A stretch of 64,000 nucleotides of DNA from JACJWR01 sp963752505 (lineage in GTDB: Bacteria; Actinomycetota; Actinomycetes; S36-B12; UBA10799), in NCBI GenBank assembly GCA_963752505.1, contig CAVVYM010000006.1:1-64000 (forward strand), in the 5' to 3' direction. The notes under the pieces were generated by a model that had not been told where the DNA came from, did no database searches, and worked only from the letters and a program-made list of their open reading frames with translations. A program made the position numbers and the translations under genes. Positions within the stretch are counted from its first letter, which is position 1. Each line of letters starts with the position of its first letter. Of this stretch, positions 41,396 through 50,654 are shown piece after piece.

Positions 41396-41782
41396 ATGTC
41401 GCACTTGAGTTTCGCCTACGAAGCGGCCGAACCAGACGTCGTGGTCGATCCAGTCGACGACGAGATTGTGCTCATCAATCTCGACACCGGCAAGTACTTC
41501 CGCGCACAAGGCGCGACTGCGTTGGCGTGGAATGCAGCCGTGTCGGGACAGGTCGCCGGGGAGACCCCGGCTGCGGACAACCCTGAGTTTGCATCGTTCG
41601 TGGCGTTGTTGATGGAGCACGGACTGATCCGGCCGCTGCCCGTTCCGAGCACCACGGCAGCAGCAGCCGCGCTTCCGATCGGAGAGCTCACCTTGGAGGT
41701 CTACTCGGACCTCCAGGATCTGCTCAGCCTGGATCCCGTGCACGAGGTGGATTCCTCGGCGGGGTGGCCCGCGAATCCGTGA
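41396..41782 (+). CDS. PqqD-like protein with conserved C-terminal tail
   Basis: A 128-residue protein from ATG 41396 (ggaagggg upstream). Residues 1-85 form a PqqD/RRE-like winged fold (DEIVLINLDTGKYFRAQGAT, FVALLMEHGLIRPL). The tail YSDLQDLLSLDPVHEVDSSA-GWP resembles the tail of PqqD proteins found beside HPr-kinase-like and nucleotidyltransferase genes. PqqD folds bind leader peptides in RiPP pathways; here the neighbours are polysaccharide genes and the role is unknown. The stop overlaps the next gene. Confidence 0.85.
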   Translation: MSHLSFAYEAAEPDVVVDPVDDEIVLINLDTGKYFRAQGATALAWNAAVSGQVAGETPAADNPEFASFVALLMEHGLIRPLPVPSTTAAAAALPIGELTLEVYSDLQDLLSLDPVHEVDSSAGWPANP

Positions 41783-42831
41783 CGGGACGTCTCGAAGACC
41801 GCGTCGATGCATGGTTCACCCGCGTGCTCGAGTATGTGGACCGGGCGGCCGGACGCACGAGTCGAACCGGTTCCGCCGGTCCTGTGACCGTCAGCCATAC
41901 CTTCCAGCCCGACAGCTCGCACGCACCCTTGCTGGATGCTCTGCTGCCCTCGACACCTCCGCCACCCACCAGCATCGGCTCCGGACCGTTGCGGGTGCAC
42001 TCCATTGAAGCCCCCCCGGCCTCCCTGATGACGCCTTCGCCGGTGTCCGAGGCCGATCTCGACGGCAGGCCTGCCCCGCGGGCGCTGCAGGAATCACGTT
42101 GGCGGCTCACCTGGGACGCAAGCGCCGGTGTGGTGCGCTGCTACGACCGCGTCAGTGGCGAAGGCGTCTTCATCACCGCCGGACCAGTTGAACTCTGGGA
42201 GTTGGGCGCTCCGTTGCGAAGTTTCCTGCACTGGCACGCGGCCGCGTCGGGTTCGGCTCTGGTGCATGCGGGCACCGTCGGCACCCCCGATGGCATGGGG
42301 CTGGTGCTGGGGCAGGGAGGAACGGGGAAGTCGACCACCGTTCTCACCGGTCTCGACGCTGGCCTGCAGACCTGCGGCGACGACTACGTCTGGCTTGAGC
42401 CCCACTCCGGGGGCACGACGGTTCATGCCCTCTACGGCACGATCAAGACCAAGCCGGACTCCACTTGGCACGCGCCAGCCGGGGTGCGCCAACTCGTGGT
42501 GGACGAAGGCAACAAGACGATCCATTGGCTGGCAGCCACAGCGCCCCACACCTTCGTCAGTCGTGCTGTGCTTCGCTGTGCCGTGGTGCTGGTGACGCCA
42601 GGGGAATCTGCTGCGGGCTCAGCCGCGCACGCGGCGGCCGCAGCCAGCACTGCCTTCCAACTCCCATATGACGCGACGAGCACCCTGGCCGTGCTTTCCC
42701 GAGCCCTGCGTGGGCTTTCGCGGATCGAAATCCCCCGCATCGGCGACCATGCGTTGGTTGCCCGCACCCTGGTGACGCGCCTTGGCTCGTCCGACGGCGA
42801 CACATCCGGGGTGGCGACGACAGATGCCTGA
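41764..42831 (+). CDS. HPr-kinase-like P-loop protein
   Basis: Up to 355 residues from GTG 41764; GTG 41779, in a GTGA overlap with the PqqD stop, is equally possible. Residues about 160-350 resemble the HPr kinase/phosphorylase core: LVHAGTVG, the P-loop GQGGTGKST (about 183-191), then GDDYVWLEP with an acidic pair. The N-terminal ~110 residues are variable. No HPr substrate is nearby. In related loci this protein accompanies PqqD and NTP_transf_5 proteins; it may phosphorylate a peptide, sugar or lipid intermediate, which is inference. Confidence 0.8.
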   Translation: MARESVTGRLEDRVDAWFTRVLEYVDRAAGRTSRTGSAGPVTVSHTFQPDSSHAPLLDALLPSTPPPPTSIGSGPLRVHSIEAPPASLMTPSPVSEADLDGRPAPRALQESRWRLTWDASAGVVRCYDRVSGEGVFITAGPVELWELGAPLRSFLHWHAAASGSALVHAGTVGTPDGMGLVLGQGGTGKSTTVLTGLDAGLQTCGDDYVWLEPHSGGTTVHALYGTIKTKPDSTWHAPAGVRQLVVDEGNKTIHWLAATAPHTFVSRAVLRCAVVLVTPGESAAGSAAHAAAAASTAFQLPYDATSTLAVLSRALRGLSRIEIPRIGDHALVARTLVTRLGSSDGDTSGVATTDA

Positions 42832-43555
42832 CCGTCCTGCAGTCACCGTCGCGCTTCCCCTGTTCAACGGAGCCGCCTACGTCGACGAGGCGATCGACTC
42901 GGTGCTCAACCAGGCGGGTTGGGAAGTACACCTCGTGGTCGTGGACGACGGCTCCACCGACGAGGGGCCGCGGAAGGTCGCGACCAGAGCCGCGAGCGAC
43001 GCCCGCGTCGAACTGATCACCTTCGACCGTAACCGCGGCGTGGCCGTGGCCAGGAACGCGGCCGTTGCGGCGCGCGCCGAACCCCTCGTGGCGATGATCG
43101 ACCAGGACGACCGGTGGCGGCCGAACCGGCTCGAAGCCGGCTGGCAAGCACTCTCCCGGGACGCATCGCTCGGCTTCGTACTGGGCCACCAGAACTTCGA
43201 GCGACCGGCCGGCCCACTGCCCACCTGGTTCCGCGAACGCTGGCTCGACGGCCCACAGGCGGGGCACGTCTTCGGCACCATGCTCGCTCACCGGCATCAA
43301 GGCTGGGATGCGGTGGGACCGTTGGATCCCGGCCTCGCCGCCGGCACCGACGATGTGGATTGGTTCGCCCGCGCGAAGGATCTGGGTGTGCCACATCTGA
43401 TGCTCGACGAGGTGCTGTTGGATCGCCGCGTCCATACCGAAAACGCTTCGGCACACACCGACCGCAGCACCAACGAACTCCTGGCCATCGTGCGCTCCAA
43501 ACTGCACCGCCGGGACGACTCGCAAACAGAAGAAGGAGAAACCCGGAATGGCTGA
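42824..43555 (+). CDS. GT2-family glycosyltransferase
   Basis: A 243-residue GT-A enzyme from ATG 42824, overlapping the previous gene by 8 bp. It has the nucleotide-binding start VTVALPLFNGAAYVDEAIDS, VVDDGSTDEGP, and the metal-binding DQDD motif (MIDQDDRWRPNR). No C-terminal membrane helices, so cytosolic. It probably adds one sugar of the repeat unit. Confidence 0.9.
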   Translation: MPDRPAVTVALPLFNGAAYVDEAIDSVLNQAGWEVHLVVVDDGSTDEGPRKVATRAASDARVELITFDRNRGVAVARNAAVAARAEPLVAMIDQDDRWRPNRLEAGWQALSRDASLGFVLGHQNFERPAGPLPTWFRERWLDGPQAGHVFGTMLAHRHQGWDAVGPLDPGLAAGTDDVDWFARAKDLGVPHLMLDEVLLDRRVHTENASAHTDRSTNELLAIVRSKLHRRDDSQTEEGETRNG

Positions 43556-44216
43556 CGTTGACGTGGTTATCCCGGTCCGATTCGGCCTCAAGTACCTTCC
43601 GGAAGCGGTGCGATCGGCCCTGCTCCAGCGTGACACCGAGGTCGCAATCTGGATCGTCGACGACGCTTCCGATGCCGATCTCCACGGGCTGCTGGGCTCG
43701 GAATTGGCGGGCCGCTGCACGATCGTGACCAACACCGGCCAGCCGGGAATCGGGGGTGCCCGCAACACCGGGGCAGCGTTGGGCTCAGCACCACTGTTGG
43801 CATTCCTCGACTGCGACGACCTGTGGCCGGCGGATCGCACGAATCAGCTTCGTACCGCCTTCGAGGACACTCCCGGCTCCGAGGTGGCATTCGGCATGGT
43901 CGAGCAGTTCGCCGAAAGCAGCAGCGATGCCTACCGGATCCCCCCGGATCCGGCACCCGGCATGCTCGCGGGCGGCATGCTGCTCCAACGCAACCTGTGG
44001 CACCGCCTCGGTGGTTTCGACGAAGAACTTCCGGTCGGGGAGTTCGTCGACTGGGTGGCGCGGCTGCGCTCAGCCGGTGAACTCGAGGCGACCACCAACG
44101 AGATCGTGCTGCGCCGACGCATCCACGGCGACAACACGACTTTGCATCGAATGGCCGACCGCGCGGCCTACGCTGCAGTTGTCCGCGAACACCTTCGCCG
44201 CTCCCGTAGCCAATGA
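43548..44216 (+). CDS. GT2-family glycosyltransferase (short)
   Basis: A 222-residue GT-A protein overlapping its neighbours by 8 bp and 4 bp. It has VDVVIPVRFGLKYLPEAVRS, WIVDDASDADLHG, GIGGARNTGAALGS and a DCDD motif (AFLDCDDLWPADR) for metal and nucleotide binding. It is similar in plan to the preceding gene, suggesting an old duplication. Probably the second side-chain or backbone transferase of the repeat unit. Confidence 0.88.
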   Translation: MADVDVVIPVRFGLKYLPEAVRSALLQRDTEVAIWIVDDASDADLHGLLGSELAGRCTIVTNTGQPGIGGARNTGAALGSAPLLAFLDCDDLWPADRTNQLRTAFEDTPGSEVAFGMVEQFAESSSDAYRIPPDPAPGMLAGGMLLQRNLWHRLGGFDEELPVGEFVDWVARLRSAGELEATTNEIVLRRRIHGDNTTLHRMADRAAYAAVVREHLRRSRSQ

Positions 44217-45397
44217 CCACCCCCGAAATCGGCTGGCAACGCGACGTCACCCCGGCGGTCGAATTCACCACCGCCGTACTGAACGAAGACGTCACCGCAT
44301 TGCGTTCCTACCTGGATCTGCTGGCTAACGATGAGCTGGATCCCACGGTGGTCCGACTTTCCCCTCTCGCCTACCGGCTCTGCAAGCAGGCGTTGAAAGA
44401 CCATCCGGCAGTTCCGATCCTGGGCGGAATCCACCGCAAGGCCCACTTCCGCAACAACCTGCTCCTGCGCCGCGGCGGCGACGTTGCCGCCCGACTTCAG
44501 CAAGCCGGTCTGAACCCCGTCGCCCTCAAGGGGGCGCCCCTGCTGGCGCGCTACTACCCCGACACCGGTGCCAGGCCGATGTCCGACATCGACGTACTCC
44601 TGCCGCCCGACGCCGACGCAGCAGAGGTGACCACGATCGTTGCCCCGGCGGGCCTGCAACCGCACTCCCGCCAAGTGCACGCGTGGACTTTCGTCGACCG
44701 CTACGGGTTGGAGTACGACCTGCACCGGCACCTATCGCCGTCCTTGGCATTCGATGCAGCCCGCCTCCCGTTGAACATGACCGACGAGTCGGTCGTCATG
44801 GGCGGCACCGAAGTCGCGACGTTGACGCCAGCCGGGCACGTGGCGCACAGCCTGGTCCACAGCACCTACTGGAACACGACCGCGCCGATTCGCTGGATAC
44901 CCGACATCGCCCTGATTGACCAAAGCGAGGCGGACCTGAAATGGGAGGACGTCGCCGACATCGTGGCCGCCTGGGGTTGGCTGCGGGCTGCATCCGACCG
45001 GGTCAATTTCCTGGTGCGATACGGGTTGGTGCGGCCCCACGCCGCCGTGGCCATGGCAGGCCGGGGCAACGACGCCAGACTTGACCTCGCGATCCAGCAG
45101 GCCGCGCAGTCCGACCCCCGGCAGCACCCGCTGCGCCACATCGCGCATCGAACGACCCTGCTGCCACTGCGACTCGCGCGCCGCTCGACCGGGCCCTGGT
45201 CCTACCGTGACTACCTGCGTGACATGTGGGAGGTCGATGGCTCGCAGACCTTGCTCGGGGCGGCAGTCACCAGGATGCGGGCCAGGCTGTCGCACGGCAC
45301 CGACCTGCCGGTCTTCAACGATGCCGAGACTCCCCGGCACGGAACTGCGCCTGGGGATTCCGTGGACACAGGTCGCCCTGGAGGCACGGCAGGGTGA
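44213..45397 (+). CDS. NTP_transf_5-type nucleotidyltransferase-fold protein
   Basis: A 394-residue cytosolic protein starting in a 4-bp ATGA overlap. The nucleotidyltransferase core has LNPVALKGAPLLARYYPD followed by ARPMSDIDVLLPP, giving the Lys-Gly and Asp-x-Asp catalytic pattern. A helical C-terminal region follows (TPAGHVAHSLVHSTYWN onward). Proteins of this family recur beside PqqD and HPr-kinase-like genes. The nucleotide and target are unknown. Confidence 0.85.
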   Translation: MTTPEIGWQRDVTPAVEFTTAVLNEDVTALRSYLDLLANDELDPTVVRLSPLAYRLCKQALKDHPAVPILGGIHRKAHFRNNLLLRRGGDVAARLQQAGLNPVALKGAPLLARYYPDTGARPMSDIDVLLPPDADAAEVTTIVAPAGLQPHSRQVHAWTFVDRYGLEYDLHRHLSPSLAFDAARLPLNMTDESVVMGGTEVATLTPAGHVAHSLVHSTYWNTTAPIRWIPDIALIDQSEADLKWEDVADIVAAWGWLRAASDRVNFLVRYGLVRPHAAVAMAGRGNDARLDLAIQQAAQSDPRQHPLRHIAHRTTLLPLRLARRSTGPWSYRDYLRDMWEVDGSQTLLGAAVTRMRARLSHGTDLPVFNDAETPRHGTAPGDSVDTGRPGGTAG

Positions 45398-46899
45398 GGC
45401 GCGGCACCTCGCGCCGCACCGTCACGGCGGTTGGCATCGCAGGACTGCTGCAGTCCGTGGCAGTGCCGCTGGCGTCGTTTATCTCCCTCCCCCTCGTCCT
45501 TTCGCAGGTGGGCTTGACGGCTTACGGGTGGTGGGCTGGACTCGCGGGATTCGTTGCCATTCTGGGCCTTGCCGACGGCGGACTACGCCTCTACGTCAAC
45601 CGCACCATCGCCGAGCAGCAGGGGAAGAACGCTGGTGGCAGCGACGTCACGGTCAGGCACGCACTGTGGCTGGTGCTGGCAACGGGAATCGTCCTGACTG
45701 TGCTGGTGTGGCTGCTGCGGGAACCCCTGCAGGCGTTTCTGGCGCCGGAAGCGACGGGTGCCGACGCGGCCCACCTGCAGCGCCTGCTCGTGGCGCTCAC
45801 AGTCCTGCTCGGAGTCAGCCTGTGCAATGGGGTGCTCTACGCCTACGTGGGTGGGCTGCAGCGGGCCGACTTGGCTACCACGACCGTCGTAGTGGCCACC
45901 TTGCTAGCGGTCAGCGTCAACGTCGTCGCTGCGTATGCAGGTGCCGGCATCGACGCCTTCCTCTACGGTTCGATCGCCGGTGCCATCGTGTCGACCACCA
46001 GCGCTCTGTGGTGGAGTCGGCGGCTGTTCGGTTCAGGGCTGATCTGGCGCCCCGCTCGGCCGTCGAGGACGCAGAGCCGGTTCCTCCTGGGAACCTCGGT
46101 CGTGTTGCTCCTCGCTGGCGCCATGCGGGTGGGTGACACGCAGATCGCGAAGGTGGTCTCCAGCCATCTGCTCGGCGCCGATGCCACCGCCACGTTGGCA
46201 GTCGTGGCCACTCTCACCGGGATCGGCGTTGCAGCAGCAATGGCTCCGTCGGCACCCTTGCTCACGTCAATCGCCGAGGTGGGACTGCAGGATCGTGGTC
46301 AACGAGTGCTGCGTACATCGGCCGACCTCACCGCCGCGGGGGCGGCCGCAGTATCGGCGGGCCTCTTCGCGCTAGGGCCCTCACTCCTGACGATCTGGCT
46401 GCGCCAGGATGTGGCCGGTGGAGGTGCCACCGTGCGCTGGCTGGCGCCCTCGATCGTCCCGACGGTCGCCACCCTCGTCTTGGGCGCCGCCCTCATCGCA
46501 CTCGGACGCGAACGAGCAGTTGCCACCACGGCCGGACTCGGCCTGGTGGCGCTGGCAGGTGCCAGTGTTGTGGGTGCACGTGCGGCTGAACTCGTCGGGA
46601 TCGCAGCGGCCCTCGCAACGGTGTACCTGGCGGTGGCGGTAACACTGCGCGTCATCGCCGGACGCCGACTTCACGTCGTCTCAAGCCGGATCCTCGTCCA
46701 TACCCTGGTAGCCCTTCCGATCGCCATTGCGGCCGCTGTGGTCGTCGACGCCCTTCCGGCGCCGGGTTTCCTGCTGTGGCTGCTCGAGGCAGGGCTGCTA
46801 GGCGCGGTGCTGGCGGTGGCCCATCTCCTTGCGCTGAAACCGGCCAGTCGGCGCGAGGCGCTCTCCGGTATGCGCGCCCTCCGTTCGGCCAGCAGCTGA
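45394..46899 (+). CDS. Polysaccharide flippase-like membrane protein (Wzx-like)
   Basis: A 501-residue protein with about 12-14 helices, starting at GTG 45394 in a GTGA overlap with the previous stop. N-terminal VAVPLASFISLPLVLSQVGL and LADGGLRLYVNRTIAEQ are typical of oligosaccharide flippases of the MOP superfamily. It should move the undecaprenyl-linked repeat unit across the membrane before Wzy polymerisation. Last gene of the plus-strand operon. Confidence 0.85.
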   Translation: MRRGTSRRTVTAVGIAGLLQSVAVPLASFISLPLVLSQVGLTAYGWWAGLAGFVAILGLADGGLRLYVNRTIAEQQGKNAGGSDVTVRHALWLVLATGIVLTVLVWLLREPLQAFLAPEATGADAAHLQRLLVALTVLLGVSLCNGVLYAYVGGLQRADLATTTVVVATLLAVSVNVVAAYAGAGIDAFLYGSIAGAIVSTTSALWWSRRLFGSGLIWRPARPSRTQSRFLLGTSVVLLLAGAMRVGDTQIAKVVSSHLLGADATATLAVVATLTGIGVAAAMAPSAPLLTSIAEVGLQDRGQRVLRTSADLTAAGAAAVSAGLFALGPSLLTIWLRQDVAGGGATVRWLAPSIVPTVATLVLGAALIALGRERAVATTAGLGLVALAGASVVGARAAELVGIAAALATVYLAVAVTLRVIAGRRLHVVSSRILVHTLVALPIAIAAAVVVDALPAPGFLLWLLEAGLLGAVLAVAHLLALKPASRREALSGMRALRSASS

Positions 46900-46926
46900 A
46901 CTCTTCGGCTCGAACCAGGGCCGTGG

Positions 46927-48566
46927 TCAAACCCCGCCGGCTTTCCAACGCCCCTCCAGCTCGGCGTCCAAGTCGCGAGCCCCCGCCGCAAGCCGCTGCC
47001 GCTGCTCCTCAACCGCATGAGTCTCATCAGCGCCCATCGCGGCTCCATCACCGGCATCTGCGGCCTTCGCAGCGCTCAGCACCCTGCTGTAGAACGACAG
47101 CGCCAGCAGGGCGATCTCCATCCGCCACGCAGCATCAAGCGCAACCGTCAACCCCACCCCCTGGGTGCGCATCCGTGGCTCAAACAGAGCGGCCTCCGCT
47201 GCAATGCCCAGACTCTGCAACCGCGCCCTCGAGTCGGCCAGGGAACGCGCCAACGCCGATCGGTCGGGGCCATCTGCGCCGCTCAGCCCCGCGACCACCT
47301 GGGTCGTCCAGGTGCTGAAAGTCGCGGCGACTCCGGCGATGACGACACCGGCATTCGTGCGCGGCATCGCGGGCACGGCGATCACCACCAGCAGCGTGAT
47401 CGCCTCTGCAATGGCGAGGGCGAGTGCATGCGCAAGCCGTACTTTCCGCTCGGCGACGAGGGCCGCAGGGCCGCTCTCACCGCCTTCCAGCCTCGTGCAG
47501 ACGGTGACGCCTGCGGACCAGCGAGAATCGCAATGTCGGCTTCTACCGCTTGCCTGCCGGTGGGGATCCGCTTGGCGGTCGCGGCCGAATCGTCCCGCGG
47601 AACCGTCGCTACCGCCGTGGTGGTCACTGCCAGTTGATCCAATTTGTCCGACAGCGCCTGGGTGGCCAACCAAGGCGGTTCGTCATCCTGGGCGAGCGGC
47701 ACCGATTGACGTGCCCACGATGCCGGTACGGGCCTGCCCGCCTTCATCGACTTGGCAATGACCTCCATTCGGAGTGCGATGTGCATGCGTGGACTCAAGC
47801 CGGGTTCTCGCAAGACCATCCAGGTCAATAGCGCACGCAGCGTCTGCAGCTGCGCAGCCAGCAGGTCCTCGAACTCAACCTTGAGCGCCGCCGGGAGTCC
47901 GGCGGCGCTCAAGGTGGCGCGGGCACGATCAGTGGCCGCGAACGAACGGCTCACGACGCGTCGAGTCACGACTCCACCCCGGGCGATGTTGGCCATGGAC
48001 TCCACCTTGACCGCCAAGAGTCGCCGCACGTACCTGCTGCGGTCGTGGCGCAGGTCGAGCAACCACACAACAGCCTGCGCGATTCCGCCGATGGCCACCC
48101 ACATAGCCCCGACCGCCGCGGTGGCCGGCGACTGCGGAAGTCCAGCGAAGATCACAGCGATGGCCAGGGCACCCAACGAGACGGACAAGGCGCCCAGGCC
48201 CAAGCCGCTGACGCAGCCGTACACGTAGCCGAGGCCCACGATCGGCGGCAGCACCCATCAAGTGCCGCCCAGCGCCGAAGCCACAAAAGCCGACAACGCA
48301 ATAGCCGCCACATTCACGCTCAACAGACCGGCTAGTTGGCGACCCGGGCGAGCGGCCTCCATGAGCCCCACCTGCAAGGCACCGAACGCTCCCATAACCG
48401 TCAGATGCAGGGTGTCGGTGGCCAGTCCGACCGCGAAGAAGGCGGCGACGACTGCCGCGCGCCGCAGGGCGGAGAACCACGTGCTTCCCGGCGGCGGCAA
48501 CTCCATTACGCCGTGGCGCAGGTGGATGCGCGCGAGCCAGAACCACTCCCGAGCTGACGTTGTCAT
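46927..48566 (-). pseudogene. FUSC-family aromatic-acid/toxin exporter, broken by a stop and a frameshift
   Basis: Three consecutive reading segments together make one protein of about 545 residues with the 2 x (5-6) helix plan of FUSC transporters. From ATG 48566 the first helices run to SALGGT, then an in-frame TGA (48260-48258) replaces what is probably a Trp codon, since the next codon is TGG and the reading resumes unchanged (WVLPPIVGLGYVYG). A second lesion near 47430 shifts the frame between GKYGLR and HALALAIAEAITLLVVIAVP. All regions are otherwise well conserved, so the decay is recent or the sequence has errors. Confidence 0.75.
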
Positions 48567-48941
48567 CCCGGCGGACCATCGGCCTGGGTCGCGTTCCACC
48601 CGCTGTCACAGTGGATCCGGGCACCGTCCAAGGCGATTCCCAGGCCAATTCCGCGGTCGCGGTCGGTGATGGCAACCCGCAACTGATCTCGCTCCGTCAC
48701 CTCACCCCAGGGATTCCGCAGCTGCTATCCCACCTAAGCCGAGGCTGAACGGTGGCGTCTGCCCCCGTGCTACCGTCGCGCCCGCAACGCTGTCAGCATG
48801 CTGCTGGCGTACGGGGAGATCGGTGGGCACAACGGACTCCGGTTTCCGGGTTCCAAACCGCCGAGTAGCGGAACAGTGCGCGCGCCAAAGCTGGACGTGG
48901 CACGATGAAGTGGACCAGAAGCCATCGACGGGGAGGCTCCA
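48567..48941. other. Intergenic region without a convincing gene
   Basis: Divergent spacer between the FUSC gene and a lipoprotein gene. No domain-bearing frame, no clear promoter. The last bases (ggggaggctcca) form the ribosome site of the lipoprotein. Confidence 0.45.
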
Positions 48942-49764
48942 ATGGCACCTGCGACACCGGTCGTCTTGGGGGTGTGCGCGGTGGTCTGCGTCAGTCTGGC
49001 TGCCTGCACCTCTGATGCCGAGAGTGAAATCGGGAGCACGATCAAGGCCAGCGCCGCGGCCCAAGCCGAAAGTTCCAACGAGACCCACGTCTGGCAGGTC
49101 AGTGCCAAGGATGGGCAGTTTGAGGTGCCGACGGCGGCGGGACTGCGGGACCCGATCACGCTGCAACTCAATGCTGTCAACGACGTCGCTACCGAGTTCT
49201 CCAGCCGCCCGGCTCGCCGAGGATGGGTGCTGCCGATAGATGATCTGGCGGCGAGTTGGTCCGAGCTTTTCGGCGACGATCCGCCCAACGCCGTGCTCAC
49301 CTTCGCCCGCTCCCCGGAAGCGACCCCCGAATCTGGTGGCCCTCGAGATCCACAATCCGCAGTACGACGCGCAGGGCAATACCTTCACCGTCGATGCAAC
49401 CTTGATTCCGATGGTCGCCCAACCGCATCCTGCGGCCACCGTTCCCATCCCGGCCATGCCCCTCATTCCACCCGCCACTTTCAGCGCTGCCTCCCTGCTC
49501 ATCGACACCACACAGGAAACGCCCGGCCAGCCGACCGGCACCTTCGCCGTCATCGAGCAGGAATCCGACGCTGCCGACGCATTTACCTTCTCGGTGTGGC
49601 CAACCGAACGGGTTGTCCCGCCGAGTTGGGCCTCGATCGGATTCGAAGGAACGTGGAGCGAGGCCGTGGCGCGCATCGAAGAACTGTGGACTGAACAGCG
49701 GCCGACGAGCCTCTCCGAGACGCTGGAGGATGAAGCTGACAAGAAGCAGGGGGCGACGTCGTGA
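48942..49764 (+). pseudogene. Secreted lipoprotein of unknown function with a C-run frameshift
   Basis: From ATG 48942 (ggggagg upstream) the reading has a lipoprotein signal (VCAVVCVSLAAC) and a secreted domain (VWQVSAKDGQFEVPTAAGLR; DDPPNAVLTFARSPEAT). At the CCCCC run 49324-49328 the coding frame changes. The next frame continues NLVALEIHNPQYDAQGNTFT with strong protein-like sequence to the TGA at 49762. Removing one C restores about 273 residues. It could be a functional gene with a sequencing error in a homopolymer. Confidence 0.7.
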
Positions 49765-49784
49765 GGATGTCCGGCACGGTCTAG

Positions 49785-50579
49785 GTGATCACGGGCGCAG
49801 GCAACGGAATCGGTCAACAGTTGGCGCTCCAGCTGCTCGTTCGGGGCGCGCGCGTCGCCGCCGTCGACCTGCGCCCAGAGGGCCTGGAGAAGACCGCGGA
49901 ACTCGCCAGCCTGCGGATTGGCACTGGCAGTTCACGCCTATCGCTGCACGTCGTCGACATCACCGATCGGGCGGGGACCGAAGCTTTGGCAGAGGAGGTC
50001 ATCGCGACTCATGGGACGGTGGACGGGTTGATCAACAATGCCGGGATCATCCAACCGTTCCTGACTGTGGTGGATCTCGACTACGAGACCATCGACCGCG
50101 TGTGGGACGTCAACTTCATGGGCACGCTCTACATGGTCAAATCGTTCCTGCCGACGTTGCTCACCCGCGACGAGGCCCACATCGTGAACCTCTCCAGCAT
50201 GGGCGGCTTCTTCCCCTTTCCGGGACAGACCATCTACGGCGCGAGCAAGGCCGCAGTCAAGTTGCTGTCCGAGGGCCTCTACGCCGAACTGCTCGACACG
50301 TCCGTGCACGTGTCGGTGGTGATGCCGGGAGCCGTGAGCACCTCGATCGCAGACAACTCAGGAGTCGAAGTCGCCGGCGATCCGGCATCCAGCAAGATTC
50401 CCCAGACCTCACCGGAGAAGGCCGCCCGGATCATCCTCGACGGTGTCGAGAAGGATCGGTTGCACATCCTCGTGGGCAAGGACGCGCACGTCATGTCGGC
50501 CGCGATCAAGGTGGCGCCGAAGCAGGCGACCAAGTTCGTGCGGAAGCAGATGAAGAGCCTTCTTCCCGACTCCGACTAG
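49785..50579 (+). CDS. Short-chain dehydrogenase/reductase
   Basis: A 264-residue SDR. It has the dinucleotide motif TGAGNGIG, NNAG, and the Ser-Tyr-Lys catalytic set (NLSSMGGFFPFPGQTIYGASK). A conserved GAVSTSIADN follows, as in classical SDRs. The annotated start is GTG 49785, but in-frame ATG 49767 followed by MSGTV and then TAG (49782-49784) suggests the original start lay six codons upstream and is now blocked by a nonsense codon. The Rossmann strand would then begin VxVITGAGNGIG as normal. Substrate unknown. Confidence 0.85.
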   Translation: MITGAGNGIGQQLALQLLVRGARVAAVDLRPEGLEKTAELASLRIGTGSSRLSLHVVDITDRAGTEALAEEVIATHGTVDGLINNAGIIQPFLTVVDLDYETIDRVWDVNFMGTLYMVKSFLPTLLTRDEAHIVNLSSMGGFFPFPGQTIYGASKAAVKLLSEGLYAELLDTSVHVSVVMPGAVSTSIADNSGVEVAGDPASSKIPQTSPEKAARIILDGVEKDRLHILVGKDAHVMSAAIKVAPKQATKFVRKQMKSLLPDSD

Positions 50580-50654
50580 CGCCGCCCGACGGGGCACTGC
50601 GCGCGGTGCCGTTCACCTCAGTGGCTCTATAGTGAGGCACGGGAGGTCGCCCGC

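Noticed and set aside
42557..43840. 427-codon minus-strand frame across the HPr-kinase-like and GT2 genes
   Set aside because: Antisense to three well-supported, overlapping genes; no domain.
29145..46899. A full lasso-peptide biosynthetic cluster
   Set aside because: No asparagine-synthetase-like cyclase and no transglutaminase-like B2 protease are present in the window.
48255..48263. TGA read as tryptophan (alternative code or recoding)
   Set aside because: Many other genes in the window end in TGA; nearby lesions make decay or sequence error more likely.
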